Source: Ancylobacter aquaticus
Lineage (GTDB): Bacteria; Pseudomonadota; Alphaproteobacteria; Rhizobiales; Xanthobacteraceae
Direction of reading: 5' to 3'
Length of the DNA stretch: 64,000 bases
Assembly: GCF_004339465.1 (NCBI RefSeq)
Contig: NZ_SMFY01000005.1
Coordinates: 217,315 to 281,314 of the forward strand
Part shown: in pieces, positions 18,409 through 26,501 of the stretch
Numbering within the stretch: the stretch's first letter is position 1
Layout: each line of letters starts with the position of its first letter
Translations under genes and position numbers: made by a program
Notes under the pieces: model-generated
The model's database searches: none
What the model saw: the letters and a program-made list of their open reading frames with translations, nothing else
Told to the model about the DNA's origin: nothing

Positions 18409-18804
18409 TCAGTCGTCGAATTTGCCTTCGTATTTAAACTCGGGCATGCCCTTCAGCTGGTCGCGCGTGAGCTTGGTCATACCTTTCCATTCATTCGCGG
18501 TGTTGTCGAAAGTCACCTGGATGGCGTCCGGCGGCACAACCACATAGCGGTCCCCCATACCAAGAAAGCCACCAACTGAAAGAACGAAGCCCGTCACGGT
18601 CATCGAGCCGTTGAGCACGAGATCCTCGATCTCGCCCACGTCTTCATTTGCGGCATTGTCGATGTCGAGGCCGACCAGATTGGATGCTAGCGCGTCGGAT
18701 TTGCCTACCGGGACGTTGGCCGTCTGAGTGATAGTGCCTTGCGCCAAGACGGGGGCGCTAAGCATCACGGATGCGGCAAGGAGTGCGGCAATAGGTTTGA
18801 ACAT
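18409..18804 (-). CDS. Exported PRC-barrel protein
   Basis: A 131-residue protein with a Sec signal peptide (MFKPIAALLAASVMLSAPVL, cut near AQG) and a PRC-barrel-type domain. Its features are LVGLDIDNAANEDVGEIEDL, the glycine-rich LSVGGFLGMGDRYVVVPP and a C-terminal LTRDQLKGMPEF. PRC-barrel proteins of this type are common in stress regulons of Hyphomicrobiales; the domain is a small beta barrel that binds partners. The ATG at 18804 follows AGGAG; a longer frame to 18843 lacks a ribosome site. An exact EcfG promoter lies 38 bases upstream. Confidence 0.85.
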   Translation of the reverse strand: MFKPIAALLAASVMLSAPVLAQGTITQTANVPVGKSDALASNLVGLDIDNAANEDVGEIEDLVLNGSMTVTGFVLSVGGFLGMGDRYVVVPPDAIQVTFDNTANEWKGMTKLTRDQLKGMPEFKYEGKFDD

Positions 18805-18841
18805 GGGGGAACTCCTGTCGTCATTATCGACGTGCCAGCTC

Positions 18842-18867
18842 AACGCACCGGTCTCTCTCTCCGTTCC
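18842..18867 (-). promoter_or_regulatory. EcfG-type general-stress promoter
   Basis: On the minus strand GGAAC (18867-18863), a 17-base spacer and CGTT (18845-18842) match the EcfG consensus. It lies 38 bases upstream of the exported PRC-barrel gene. Confidence 0.75.
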
Positions 18868-19399
18868 TCTGCCTGACGTGCCTGCCCACTATATGAGTCT
18901 CCATCTCCTGGATCGGCCCGCTTCGGCCCCTGCGGATGCATGACCGCGCGCGGCCGTCTGGCAGACACATCACAATGGCATGCGAACACCGGAGCGGCCG
19001 GAACGCGCCAAGGGCTTCATGAAAACACCCAATCTTCGACATCCAACCTGTCGGCGCCATGGCGTAATTATCAAGCGTCAACGGCGCCGGTGAGAGGCGG
19101 CGGCGGCGTCATCGGAGGGGAACGCTAGCCGGCTGCGCAACCGTTGCTTAACCGCGTTTTCCAACTGCACGGCGACACGGGGAACGTGGTTACCAGCCGC
19201 CGGTTGGTCTCTTGTCCCCGCGCGGAAATGGGAGGAACCAATGTCCGCTGTCGACATTGCCATCGTCAATCGCCCTTGCAACGCGCCCACCTGGGTCGGG
19301 TGTGTTGGGGCTCCAACCACCGTGGCGAAGATCCGGATGTGGCTGTCGGGCGTATTTTGCCGACGGGCGCCTTCTGCTGGCAACTGTGAGCGACAGAAC

Positions 19400-19672
19400 A
19401 TGGGCAGGATGATCAGGGCTACGGGGTGGCTCAGAGCGAGCGGTTTCGGCTCTTCGACGGCAAAGTTCGAGATTGATCTTTCGACCAGTCCGGCAAGTGG
19501 GCAAGTCGAATCGGAATTGACCATGGTGGTCGAGGCTATGGCCGCCGGGCGGGCGACGCTCGTCACCGAAAGCGGCCGATGGGTTGCCATTCGTCCCACG
19601 GGACGAACCGCCAATGGCCTGTCCTTCACGGTGCTGGACGACCTCGCCACGGTGGCAAGGTACTTTTCTTGA
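19400..19672 (+). CDS. Unknown 90-residue protein, paralogue of 38176-38448
   Basis: A 90-residue protein beginning MGRMIRATGWLRASGFGSST. The start is chosen because the paralogue on the other strand at 38448 has exactly the same length and start; the frame is open upstream to 19241 but without homology evidence for coding. The two copies share most residues (for example AAGRATLVTE and LSFTVLDDLATVARYF). No signal peptide or motif of known function is seen. It is followed by another gene that is also duplicated at the second locus. Confidence 0.7.
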   Translation: MGRMIRATGWLRASGFGSSTAKFEIDLSTSPASGQVESELTMVVEAMAAGRATLVTESGRWVAIRPTGRTANGLSFTVLDDLATVARYFS

Positions 19673-19783
19673 CAGTTTTTTTGTGTGCTCTAGTGAACAT
19701 AACCTGGATCGATCCCGTGCTAGCGCTGTGGGTATCCGGTGCCCTCGGCGTTGGGGCCGGAATTGATGCCCGAGGAATGCCGC

Positions 19784-19993
19784 GTGAAGCACACCGAAGA
19801 CACTGCCCGCCAACTCTGCGCCATTGATCTGCGTCAGCGGGGAATCGATGAGGATCGCATTCCCCATCTGGTAGAGCGTTTCTGGCCCGTCCTCGCCAAT
19901 GAGATCCGCCAGGGGATCGCCGATGGCACTTGGCCATACCCCGTCGATAAGATCGAAGCGCTCTCGGTCGAATACCGCGCGTTGCTCGGCTAG
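19784..19993 (+). CDS. Small unknown protein, paralogue of 37808-38068
   Basis: A 69-residue helical protein starting at a GTG (VKHTEDTARQLCAIDLRQRG). The GTG follows GAGGA at seven-base spacing, and the paralogue has the same GTG and a similar AGGAG, so the longer reading from 19739 is not used. The shared core is RIPxLxERFWPVLANEIRQG. No known domain. It was acquired or duplicated together with the upstream 90-residue gene. Confidence 0.7.
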   Translation: MKHTEDTARQLCAIDLRQRGIDEDRIPHLVERFWPVLANEIRQGIADGTWPYPVDKIEALSVEYRALLG

Positions 19994-20033
19994 AACGCCT
20001 GTAGAAGCTGCGGTGCCCCCTTAATGAATGGGT

Positions 20034-20231
20034 CTATTTCGCCACCCGTTCCAGCGCCCGCTGTGCCGCCTCCAGCCGTTCCCATGAGGCCCGGCTCATC
20101 CTGACGATGGCGAGGCGCTCCTGAAGCGATAGCGCCGCCCGACGGGCCGTGTGGAGGGAATACGAATAGTCTTCGAGCGCCGCCTCCAGATCGGATAGGA
20201 GTTCCCTGAGCGTGCTTTCTGTTTCGGTCAT
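20034..20231 (-). CDS. Small coiled-coil protein, unknown function
   Basis: A 65-residue helical protein (TESTLRELLSDLEAALEDYS, then LHTARRAALSLQERL). Its start overlaps the stop of the upstream glycine-zipper gene by four bases, so the two form an operon. A frameshifted copy lies at 36568-36770. It is rich in Leu, Glu and Arg, suggesting a coiled coil. No function is known. Confidence 0.65.
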   Translation of the reverse strand: MTETESTLRELLSDLEAALEDYSYSLHTARRAALSLQERLAIVRMSRASWERLEAAQRALERVAK

Positions 20232-20365
20232 CGCTCGCCTTTCATAAAATGCCCGACGGCGGCGCCAACAGCGATGCCCATCGCTACGCCAATCGCGACG
20301 TTGTCAAAGACCGCCGCACCGAGCGCTGCGCCCAAGCCGGCGCCTATCGCCATTCCAAGAGCCAT
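20228..20365 (-). CDS. Glycine-zipper mini-protein
   Basis: A 45-residue ORF rich in Gly, Ala and Ile (MALGMAIGAGLGAALGAAV, then FDNVAIGVAMGIAVGAAVGH) with regular small-residue spacing, typical of glycine-zipper membrane peptides. It is coupled to the next gene by ATGA. In-frame stops upstream exclude a much longer protein. It probably inserts in a membrane and self-associates; its role, perhaps stress-linked, is inferred. Confidence 0.65.
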   Translation of the reverse strand: MALGMAIGAGLGAALGAAVFDNVAIGVAMGIAVGAAVGHFMKGER

Positions 20366-20429
20366 TGCAGGGACGTGGGGCGGGCTGGAGAGGCGTCAAG
20401 AGCGTTTGGCCGCTAGGGGCAGGCGGGAG

Positions 20430-20455
20430 GGAACCGCCACGCCGATTCGGCAGTT
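20430..20455 (+). promoter_or_regulatory. Probable EcfG-type promoter (one mismatch)
   Basis: GGAAC, a 17-base spacer and AGTT (consensus CGTT), 43 bases before the 58-residue gene at 20498. One mismatch lowers confidence, but context and position agree with the neighbouring exact sites. Confidence 0.45.
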
Positions 20456-20497
20456 GGCCAAACACTGCGGCGCCTGCCGCGCCTATGGAGGCCAGCA

Positions 20498-20674
20498 ATG
20501 TCGAAGCGTGAACTGATCGATACCGGAACGGACAAGCGATATGTGCGCCGGGATGAGCAGGGGCAGTTCAAAGAATCCGTCGACGTGGGACGCTCGCTCC
20601 GTCAGGATCGCCGGCAACATGCAGAGCACGAGGCGAAGCCCGGCGAGGGCGATCAAGGCGACCGCAAGCGATAG
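20498..20674 (+). CDS. Small conserved hydrophilic protein, unknown function
   Basis: A 58-residue, highly charged protein (SKRELIDTGTDKRYVRRDEQ, then FKESVDVGRSLRQDRR), with a GGAGG ribosome site nine bases before the ATG. It resembles short hydrophilic proteins that recur in Hyphomicrobiales genomes, often near stress genes. No hydrophobic core is visible, so it may be partly disordered. It lies downstream of an EcfG-like promoter. Confidence 0.65.
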   Translation: MSKRELIDTGTDKRYVRRDEQGQFKESVDVGRSLRQDRRQHAEHEAKPGEGDQGDRKR

Positions 20675-20752
20675 GGCCGGCAATCCGTCGTCCAGAGCGC
20701 ACGAACTCCGCTTGCTTTTTGACACCAGCGGCCGCCAAAGAGGGGCGATGAA

Positions 20753-20944
20753 ATGGTTGATGCAACCGAACTGATCGAACTCGACAAGCGAATTGCCATT
20801 GCGCGCCAAAACCTCTCGGAGCTTACCGAGCAGGCCGCTGCATTCTCAGGTGCCGGCGATGAAGAACGCGCGGCCGACCGCATCGCGCAGCAGCAGGCAA
20901 TTCTTGACAATCTCGTCCGGCAACGAGAGCCGCTGGCGGAATAG
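20753..20944 (+). CDS. Small coiled-coil protein, unknown function
   Basis: A 63-residue helical protein (ELDKRIAIARQNLSELTEQA, then RIAQQQAILDNLVRQR) with heptad-like spacing of Leu and Ile. The GAGGGG purine stretch lies about seven bases before the ATG. It follows the 58-residue gene by about 80 bases in the same direction and may share its transcript. No function can be read. Confidence 0.6.
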   Translation: MVDATELIELDKRIAIARQNLSELTEQAAAFSGAGDEERAADRIAQQQAILDNLVRQREPLAE

Positions 20945-21476
20945 AAAGCGCGGGCACCTAGGATGAGGCCGCCCGTTCATACGTTCTGCGTGGGGAACCG
21001 GCGGGCGGGATGATATGGCTCATGCCTTTGTTGGCAACGCACGCCAGCGATTGATTTTAATCAGAGATAATCAAGCCGCCTGATGCGGCAAGCGACTGGG
21101 CGGGTCGCGGGGCAGCGTCGGTAACGGCTCTGCCGATGTGCTACGGCGCATGTCGGCGGCGCCGCCGAGTTATCGGAGCTTCTGAAGGGGGCGTCCTGCC
21201 GCAACAACCCGCGAGCGTCCGCACATCAGCAAATAGCCCATCACGCCGTCGGCGCTCGGTCCCCCCATTGGGTAAGCGTCTCGGCGAGCGTTTTCGGATA
21301 GGCTTCCCCCAAGCCCGAACGGTCCTAGTGGATCTCAGCAACCATCCTCCGCCGACGCACCCGCCGCAATCGCGAGGAATGCGGTGGTAAAGAGAAAGCG
21401 GGCTGCGATGGTCCGCTCCCAACTGCAATGCACGCCCAGCCGACCGCCGTGGCGTCTCGACGGCAACACGCGATGA
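20945..21476 (+). other. Stretch without a supported gene
   Basis: Short frames are open on both strands but none has a good start. On the minus strand near 21360-21420 a signal-peptide-like segment (RFLFTTAFLAIAAGASAEDG) ends at once in a stop and has no clear start codon, so it may be the remnant of an exported-protein gene. Confidence 0.4.
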
Positions 21477-21695
21477 CTAGCCTTGCGGCGCATCATTCAT
21501 TTGTACATTGATCGACGGGTGACTTTTGTCTTTCGCCACGAGAAGCGTCGCAATCTCGAGCTTAACGTCGCCCCATTTTCCGAAAACTGTTTGACACTTG
21601 GGGCAGATCACATCGGCGTCGTCATCTGATGCATCATAGACATGCAGTGCAACCTCGCATTTGGTGCATGCGGCAGTGAGAGAGTTGCCCGACAT
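21477..21695 (-). CDS. Small zinc-ribbon protein
   Basis: A 72-residue protein with two CxxC pairs: CTKC near residue 10 and CPKC near residue 32, separated by an acidic loop. This is a rubredoxin- or zinc-ribbon-like knuckle. AAGGAG precedes the ATG. The C-terminal half is helical or strand-like (DVKLEIATLLVAKDKSH) without known motif. It may bind zinc and act in regulation or protein binding; there is no direct evidence of the partner. Confidence 0.75.
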   Translation of the reverse strand: MSGNSLTAACTKCEVALHVYDASDDDADVICPKCQTVFGKWGDVKLEIATLLVAKDKSHPSINVQMNDAPQG

Positions 21696-21918
21696 CCTAG
21701 GTCTCCTTTCTCAGCCTGACCCTAGGTCTCCTAGCATTCTCCGCGATGAATCCGACCTCTGCAACCTTTGGTGCGCGAAAATGGGGCATCTCAGTGCCGC
21801 TGCGACCAATCGCGCGCAACTCGCAAGCACCCCTGGGGGAGATGACGCAGAGCGCGCCCTTGGCGCCGCTCGACACGGGAAAGCGCCCACCGCCGTGGGC
21901 GGTAGGCGCTTTCCAAAA

Positions 21919-22233
21919 TCAGGCTCGGAATTCCGGGCGATCCGTATGCTCCGGCAACTCCTTCAGCTGATCCTTCGCAAAGCGGGTAACGGCATGCACA
22001 TCGCCGTCCTCATCCCGCATGAAGTCGAGATCCTGGATCGGAAGAGCGACCGGCTTGGCGCCCATGCCAAGGAAGCCGCCGACGTCGACAACGACGGTGG
22101 CGGCTGGGCCGGCGCCATGAAGATGCGAAACATGCCCGATTTTTTCGTCGCCGGGACCATAGATGGTCGCGCCGTCAAGGATATCCGTTGTGAGTTCGGA
22201 AGGCAGAAGCCGCGTGTGGTTGCTGTGATCCAT
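21919..22233 (-). CDS. PRC-barrel protein (cytoplasmic)
   Basis: A 104-residue PRC-barrel protein without signal peptide: TTDILDGATIYGPGDEKIGH, VVVDVGGFLGMGAKPVALP, and a C-terminal RFAKDQLKELPEH. It is related in pattern to the exported PRC protein at 18409, and a broken copy lies at 37053-37315. The ATG at 22233 is preceded by GGAG at eight bases; a GTG three codons upstream is the alternative. A near-consensus EcfG promoter lies 30 bases upstream, so it is probably stress-induced. Confidence 0.85.
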   Translation of the reverse strand: MDHSNHTRLLPSELTTDILDGATIYGPGDEKIGHVSHLHGAGPAATVVVDVGGFLGMGAKPVALPIQDLDFMRDEDGDVHAVTRFAKDQLKELPEHTDRPEFRA

Positions 22234-22262
22234 CGTGAGCACTCCGGTGGGTGTGCCCTGTC

Positions 22263-22288
22263 AACCCGAGAGGGCGCGAGGCAGTTCC
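22263..22288 (-). promoter_or_regulatory. EcfG-type promoter (one mismatch)
   Basis: Minus strand GGAAC (22288-22284), a 17-base spacer and GGTT (22266-22263; consensus CGTT), 30 bases before the PRC-barrel start. Confidence 0.6.
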
Positions 22289-22432
22289 CGATTTTTGCCC
22301 AAGCCGCCCCTGGATATGCCAGCCTCTGCGCCGTAGGGCGCGCGCCTCGCGCGCTTGATCGTTCCGCCTGCGGAATTGCCCTTGTTCTCTTTTTGTTCTC
22401 ATGGAATCGATAACGGCCTAATGGAGGTCGGA

Positions 22433-22669
22433 ATGATCCAGCGAAGTAAGAGAGGCCTATCTGCCCATGAGGCGGCGCAGATGCAGCGCGAGCTGCGTGC
22501 GTTTCACCATGTGACGAGAACATGGGCCGGGAAACTGCCCATTGGGGAGCCGGCGTACGTCGCGCTGGAGAGCCTCAATAGCGGACTGATCCTGATGGAT
22601 CGCCAGTTGCAGGGCGCTATGGACGGCGAGCGTAAAGCCTGGCCAGCCGGTCACGAGGGGCTTCCATGA
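22433..22669 (+). CDS. Small unknown protein
   Basis: A 78-residue protein starting MIQRSKRGLSAHEAAQMQRE; GGAGGT lies four bases before the ATG, which decides the start over the longer frame from 22355. It is mostly helical and hydrophilic. Its stop overlaps the next start (ATGA), so the two are co-translated. No domain recognised. Confidence 0.65.
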   Translation: MIQRSKRGLSAHEAAQMQRELRAFHHVTRTWAGKLPIGEPAYVALESLNSGLILMDRQLQGAMDGERKAWPAGHEGLP

Positions 22670-22902
22670 TGGACGGGGCGGAGGGCGAAGCAGCACGGAT
22701 CAACGTGACCGACGCCGACGTTGATACTGCCCTCGATGCGTGCGGCGGTGACCCACGCACCACGATCAAAGCCCTTCTTGTTGCGGGGCAGTTCCTTGAG
22801 CGAGAGCTGGTCGATGCGCGGAAGGAGGCAAGCCGGGGCTATGTGCGGGCTCGTCCGTCGAGGCGAAAGGGCTCAGCGGCAAGCGCAAGCTCGTCAACCT
22901 AA
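22666..22902 (+). CDS. Small unknown protein, paralogue of the broken gene at 36820-37051
   Basis: A 78-residue protein coupled by ATGA to the upstream gene. The conserved core is VTDADVDTALDACGGDPRTT followed by IKALLVAGQFLERELVDARK, and the C-terminal tail is Arg/Ser/Ala-rich. A frameshifted copy on the minus strand at 36820-37051 keeps the core (IKALLIGGQFLERERDEARQ), which supports coding. Function unknown. Confidence 0.65.
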   Translation: MMDGAEGEAARINVTDADVDTALDACGGDPRTTIKALLVAGQFLERELVDARKEASRGYVRARPSRRKGSAASASSST

Positions 22903-23065
22903 ACAGAGAATGCTCGCTAACCTCACACAGGCGATGCGCATCTAGAACGAGATGCGCGGCCAGAATGCTGCGTTGGCCCGCCTAGGAGCCCCGCTCTTCA
23001 TCGAACATCGCCTCGATGGCACCGAGCGTGACTTCCATATCGGAGATTTTGCGCATCATGTTGTC

Positions 23066-23481
23066 GGAGGGGATCGTCCCTGCCTACGCAGCTTCGCGAT
23101 CCGCAGACCGGTCTGCCGTTCCCTTGGGAATTCCACCGCGACGGCGAGTTCGTCGAGGTCAAGGTCACGAGCCGGCTGGTGCTGGACGACCCCTCCGTCG
23201 CGGTCTCCGCGTGTGTGGCGGGCCAGGGAATCTTCCAAAGCCTCGCCGTCGGTCTCGCGCCCCTTCTGTCACGCGGCGACCTCGTGCAGGTCCTGCCGGG
23301 CTGGTCGGAGGAGCTTTATCCACTCTACGCCTATCATCCCTCGCGCCACCTTCCGCCAGCTAAGGTCCGGGCCTTTTTGAACTTCGTGCGGGAGATCGCG
23401 CTGGATACAGGGCCGCGTGAACCAAGGCGGTGCGAATGTCGGGTTTCGGGCACGCGTCGAACGTCTAGAACTGGCGCATAG
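23066..23481 (+). pseudogene. LysR regulator, C-terminal fragment
   Basis: The frame reads LRDPQTGLPFPWEFHRDG, VSACVAGQGIFQSLAVGLAP and LYPLYAYHPSRHLPPAKVRA, which match the last third of a LysR substrate-binding domain. The DNA-binding half is missing, and the break lies near 23066, where unrelated sequence begins. It cannot act as a regulator. It marks a recombination scar. Confidence 0.8.
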
Positions 23482-23540
23482 GTGCCGACCTCTCCCACCT
23501 CGCGAATGTCCGCATTTGGGCCGCGGCCGTTGCCAGATCA

Positions 23541-23732
23541 ATGACCGAAATGGCGGCGCGGAGCAGAAATTCGCCAGCGACTATCGCTACGGCTGGTTCC
23601 CTCTACAAGCAGACAGGAAATCTGCGCGCCTGCCGACTCCTGCTCGGCCGTACCAAGCTCGAAAGCACAGTGCGGCACCTGGGCATCGAGGTCGACGACG
23701 CCTTGAGCCTATCGGAGAAAACGGAGATCTGA
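23541..23732 (+). pseudogene. Tyrosine recombinase, C-terminal fragment
   Basis: The last 45 codons read YKQTGNLRACRLLLGRTKLE then STVRHLGIEVDDALSLSEKT. This is the C-terminus of a transposon-type tyrosine recombinase whose usual form is LLGHTKIESTVRYLGIEVDD. Only the tail remains, and both catalytic residues in it are changed (His to Arg in LLGRT, the nucleophile Tyr to His in VRHLG). It is dead and supports the view that this stretch is a graveyard of mobile elements. Confidence 0.8.
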
Positions 23733-23752
23733 CCTTTGGCGCCGGCGATTGA

Positions 23753-24148
23753 GTGGCTGCCGACGTCGCTCACCCAAGCCTGGCAATCTGAACCTCCGCT
23801 CTCCGATGGCGAGAAAGGGTATTTTCAATATTAAGAGGCATAAATATGTAAAAATGAATATCTATAGAGCACCCTTGCGGCGACTCTCTGCCTATATTAG
23901 TATATTTGATAGATAGATAAGCTAGAAGCAAGCAACTAGATCGATATATATGCGAATAAATTTCTCAATTTTCTTTATATTGCAAAATGCCTACTGACAA
24001 GGAGATTCTGACTGGCGCTGAGGGGAAATTTACGGCTGGATGGTTGTAACGACGGGCGCGACCATCGTCGATCTAAGACGTCTGGCCTGCGGCAAGGGCG
24101 GGTGTGGTGTGGCGCGTGCCGTGTGTGCACGTCGGGGGGGAATTAGAA
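23753..24148 (+). other. AT-rich non-coding stretch
   Basis: No gene. About 190 bases (23815-24005) are strongly AT-rich, with ATATATAT-like runs, in sharp contrast to the surrounding DNA. It directly precedes the amidohydrolase gene, so it may carry that gene's promoter or be a foreign scar. No clean minus-35/minus-10 pair was assigned. Confidence 0.5.
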
Positions 24149-25966
24149 ATGTGTATTGCGTGTGATTGGGCGCCGTATTTCGAGGCGTTCGGACGGAACC
24201 GGACAATGAGCCGGCGTACAGTGCTGCGGGCGGGTGCGGCAATGACGGCTGCGACGGCACTGGCACCGGGGTTCTTTGCGACGGATGCGCGCGCTGAAGA
24301 AGCCAAGGCGGCAATCGGCGGTCCGGCCGATTTCGTCTTCCATAACGGCCCGATCTACACTGTGGCGGGCACCGCGCCCTGGGCAGACGCAGTAGCCGTT
24401 CGCGGCAACGCCATCGTCCATGTCGGCGACGCTGTCACCGCGATGAAGATGGCAGGTCCGAACACTCAGCTCGTCGACCTCAAGGGCCGGCTATTGTTGC
24501 CCGGCTTTGTCGAGGGCCATACCCATCCCTTCCTCGGCGCGTTCCTCACTTCCGGCCTCGATCTCCAGCTCGCCAATCTCGCCGAGGTCCTGGCCGCGAT
24601 CAAGGCCTATGCCGAGGAGAATCCTACGGGCCCCATTCGCGGTTTTGGCTGGCGCGTCGACATGTTTCCGCCCGAGGGCCCGAACCGGGCCGAGCTCGAC
24701 GCCATCCTTCCGGACCGGCCCGCTTTCTTCTTCGCCATTGACGGGCACAGCCTGTGGGCAAATTCCAAAGCTCTGGAAATGGCCGGCGTCAACCGCGACA
24801 CGCCCGACCCGATCCCCCGTTTCAGCTATTACGCCCGCGACCAGAAGGGCGATCCGACGGGTTACGTACTCGAGGTCAACGCCGTTCTCGGCGTCGTTAA
24901 CGCGGTAGAGCCAATCACCGCGCAGGCCATGGGTCGGTTGCTGGAGACCTGGCTGCCCAAGGCGGCCGCGGCCGGCATCACAACCGTCTTCGATGCAGGC
25001 GTCCCTCCGGTCGGAAGCGATCAGGGTGCGATCATCGAGCTCTACGTCGATGCGGAGAAGCGCGGCGCACTGCCGTTCCGTGTATCCGCGTCCTATTCGG
25101 TGAAGTCGCTGCCGATCGACGATTCCGTCGCGACGATGAAGGACCTCAACAAGCGGATCGCGACCGAGCTGGTCCATGTCGATATCGTCAAGATTGTCGG
25201 CGACGGGTCACAGGGCGGTTATACGGCCTGGCTGCTTGAGCCCTATGCCGATATGCCCGACTCGACCGGCGGCTCACCCTTCACAGAAGATCAGTGGCAT
25301 CAGTTGATCGGCATGGTGGATGCCGCCGGCTTCGATGTGCACGTCCACGCCTGCGGTGAGCGCACGGCTCGGGTCGCGCTCGACTCAATCGAGAAGGCCA
25401 TCGCGACCAACCCGCCGCGCGACCGGCGCAATGCAATCGCGCATCTGGTCTATGTGGACGACGCCGACAGCCCCCGTTTCGCCAAGCTGGGCGTGACCGC
25501 CCAGTTCTCGGCCTATTGGTCATCGGCCGATCCCGATACGCTGGAGAACATGGTGGCGCGCTATGGCGAGGTGCGAGGCAACAAGCTGTACCGGACCAAG
25601 ACAATCCTCAACCAGGGCGGCCGGGTCTCCTTCGGCACCGACTGGCCGGCGGCAGGCTATTTCTCGACCTATGAGCCGCTGAAGTCGATCCAGGTCGGCG
25701 TCACGCGGCAGCTCGTCGGGCTGAAGGATGCCCCCGTGCTGAGCCCGGCGGACGAACGCCTCACGGTGGAGGAGGCGATCCATGCCAACACGATGGGCGC
25801 GGCCTACCAGCTCCGCATGGACAGGGAAATTGGATCCATCGAGGTGGGCAAACGCGCCGATCTGATCGTGCTCAACCAGAACATCCTGAAGATCGATCCG
25901 CACGAGATCCACAAGACCAAGGTCGAGTTGGGCATGATGAACGGGGCCATCCGGCATCAGGCGTGA
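24149..25966 (+). CDS. Tat-exported amidohydrolase (YtcJ-like)
   Basis: A 605-residue protein. After a short N-terminal segment with two Cys (MCIACDWAPYFEAFG) comes a Tat signal (MSRRTVLRAGAAM, then ATALAPGFFATDARA). The mature part is a metal-dependent amidohydrolase of the Amidohydro_3/YtcJ type. Metal ligands are visible as HTH in VEGHTHPFL, His pairs in DVHVHACGER, and Asp in FGTDWPAAG. The C-terminal segment IGSIEVGKRADLIVLNQN closes the composite domain. It should hydrolyse an amide or related bond in the periplasm; the substrate is unknown. It runs in the same direction as the sulfatase, with a Cys-rich secreted protein between. The frame is open 15 codons further upstream, but the ATG at 24149 follows a G-rich stretch. 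Confidence 0.85.
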   Translation: MCIACDWAPYFEAFGRNRTMSRRTVLRAGAAMTAATALAPGFFATDARAEEAKAAIGGPADFVFHNGPIYTVAGTAPWADAVAVRGNAIVHVGDAVTAMKMAGPNTQLVDLKGRLLLPGFVEGHTHPFLGAFLTSGLDLQLANLAEVLAAIKAYAEENPTGPIRGFGWRVDMFPPEGPNRAELDAILPDRPAFFFAIDGHSLWANSKALEMAGVNRDTPDPIPRFSYYARDQKGDPTGYVLEVNAVLGVVNAVEPITAQAMGRLLETWLPKAAAAGITTVFDAGVPPVGSDQGAIIELYVDAEKRGALPFRVSASYSVKSLPIDDSVATMKDLNKRIATELVHVDIVKIVGDGSQGGYTAWLLEPYADMPDSTGGSPFTEDQWHQLIGMVDAAGFDVHVHACGERTARVALDSIEKAIATNPPRDRRNAIAHLVYVDDADSPRFAKLGVTAQFSAYWSSADPDTLENMVARYGEVRGNKLYRTKTILNQGGRVSFGTDWPAAGYFSTYEPLKSIQVGVTRQLVGLKDAPVLSPADERLTVEEAIHANTMGAAYQLRMDREIGSIEVGKRADLIVLNQNILKIDPHEIHKTKVELGMMNGAIRHQA

Positions 25967-26068
25967 GGCCTCTCCCGAAGCAGACGAGGGGCGCGCACGG
26001 CGTCCCCCTCACTCCATCTCAACGATCGTTATCGGCTTTGCCGCAGAGGTTATCTGAAAGGCCCTCGC

Positions 26069-26392
26069 ATGAAACGTCTTCTCGCTCTTGTGGTCCTATT
26101 CCTCAGCGTCGCGACGGCTCCCCTCCTCGCCCAGTCGCTGCCCGACATCTGCACCAAGAAAAACTGCTTCATGACCTTCGACGGTAGCGAGCGCTCTTTC
26201 TGCCAAGCCTATGTCGAGGGCAAGTCCTGCTTCATGTCCTTTAACAGCAGCGAGGATCGCGGCTGGTGCCAGCATCTGCGGGAAGGAAAATCCTGCATGA
26301 TGGCGCTGGACGGCCAAGCGCGAAAAGACTGCGATGCGAACCGGGTCCCGCGCGAGCACCGCCACTGGCAGCGCATGTGCAGTTTCTGGTGA
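26069..26392 (+). CDS. Secreted cysteine-rich repeat protein
   Basis: A 107-residue protein with a Sec signal peptide (MKRLLALVVLFLSVATAPLL, cut after AQS). The mature part holds eight Cys and a threefold repeat of about 22 residues: KNCFMTFDGSERSFC, KSCFMSFNSSEDRGWC and KSCMMALDGQARKDC. Two Cys per repeat are spaced alike, suggesting one disulphide each. I do not recognise a family. It lies between the amidohydrolase and the sulfatase in the same direction. AAAGG precedes the ATG at normal spacing. Confidence 0.75.
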   Translation: MKRLLALVVLFLSVATAPLLAQSLPDICTKKNCFMTFDGSERSFCQAYVEGKSCFMSFNSSEDRGWCQHLREGKSCMMALDGQARKDCDANRVPREHRHWQRMCSFW

Positions 26393-26501
26393 AGCGGCCC
26401 GGAGCCCGCGCTAGAATGGCTGGCATCGATGTGAAACGGCGGCCAGCTTAACTCCACTACCTGTCGAACGTCCTGCTCGAGCAATCAGAAGGCCCACGTC
26501 A

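Larger units (their letters stand above)
19040..19993 (+). repeat. Diverged inverted duplication, copy A
   Basis: This segment, with its upstream non-coding part and two small genes, matches 37808-38790 read on the other strand. Blocks of near-identity (for example around 19155-19250 and 19320-19400) alternate with diverged or gapped parts, and gene order and spacing are kept. It looks like an old segmental duplication or two independent acquisitions of one module. Confidence 0.75.

Noticed and set aside
22355..22432. Upstream extension of the 78-residue gene at 22433
   Set aside because: The GGAGGT ribosome site four bases before ATG 22433 decides the start.
22982..23059. Short minus frame reading MMRKISDMEVTLGAIEAMFD
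   Set aside because: Only 25 codons; looks like the tail of a lost gene at the LysR break point but cannot be named.
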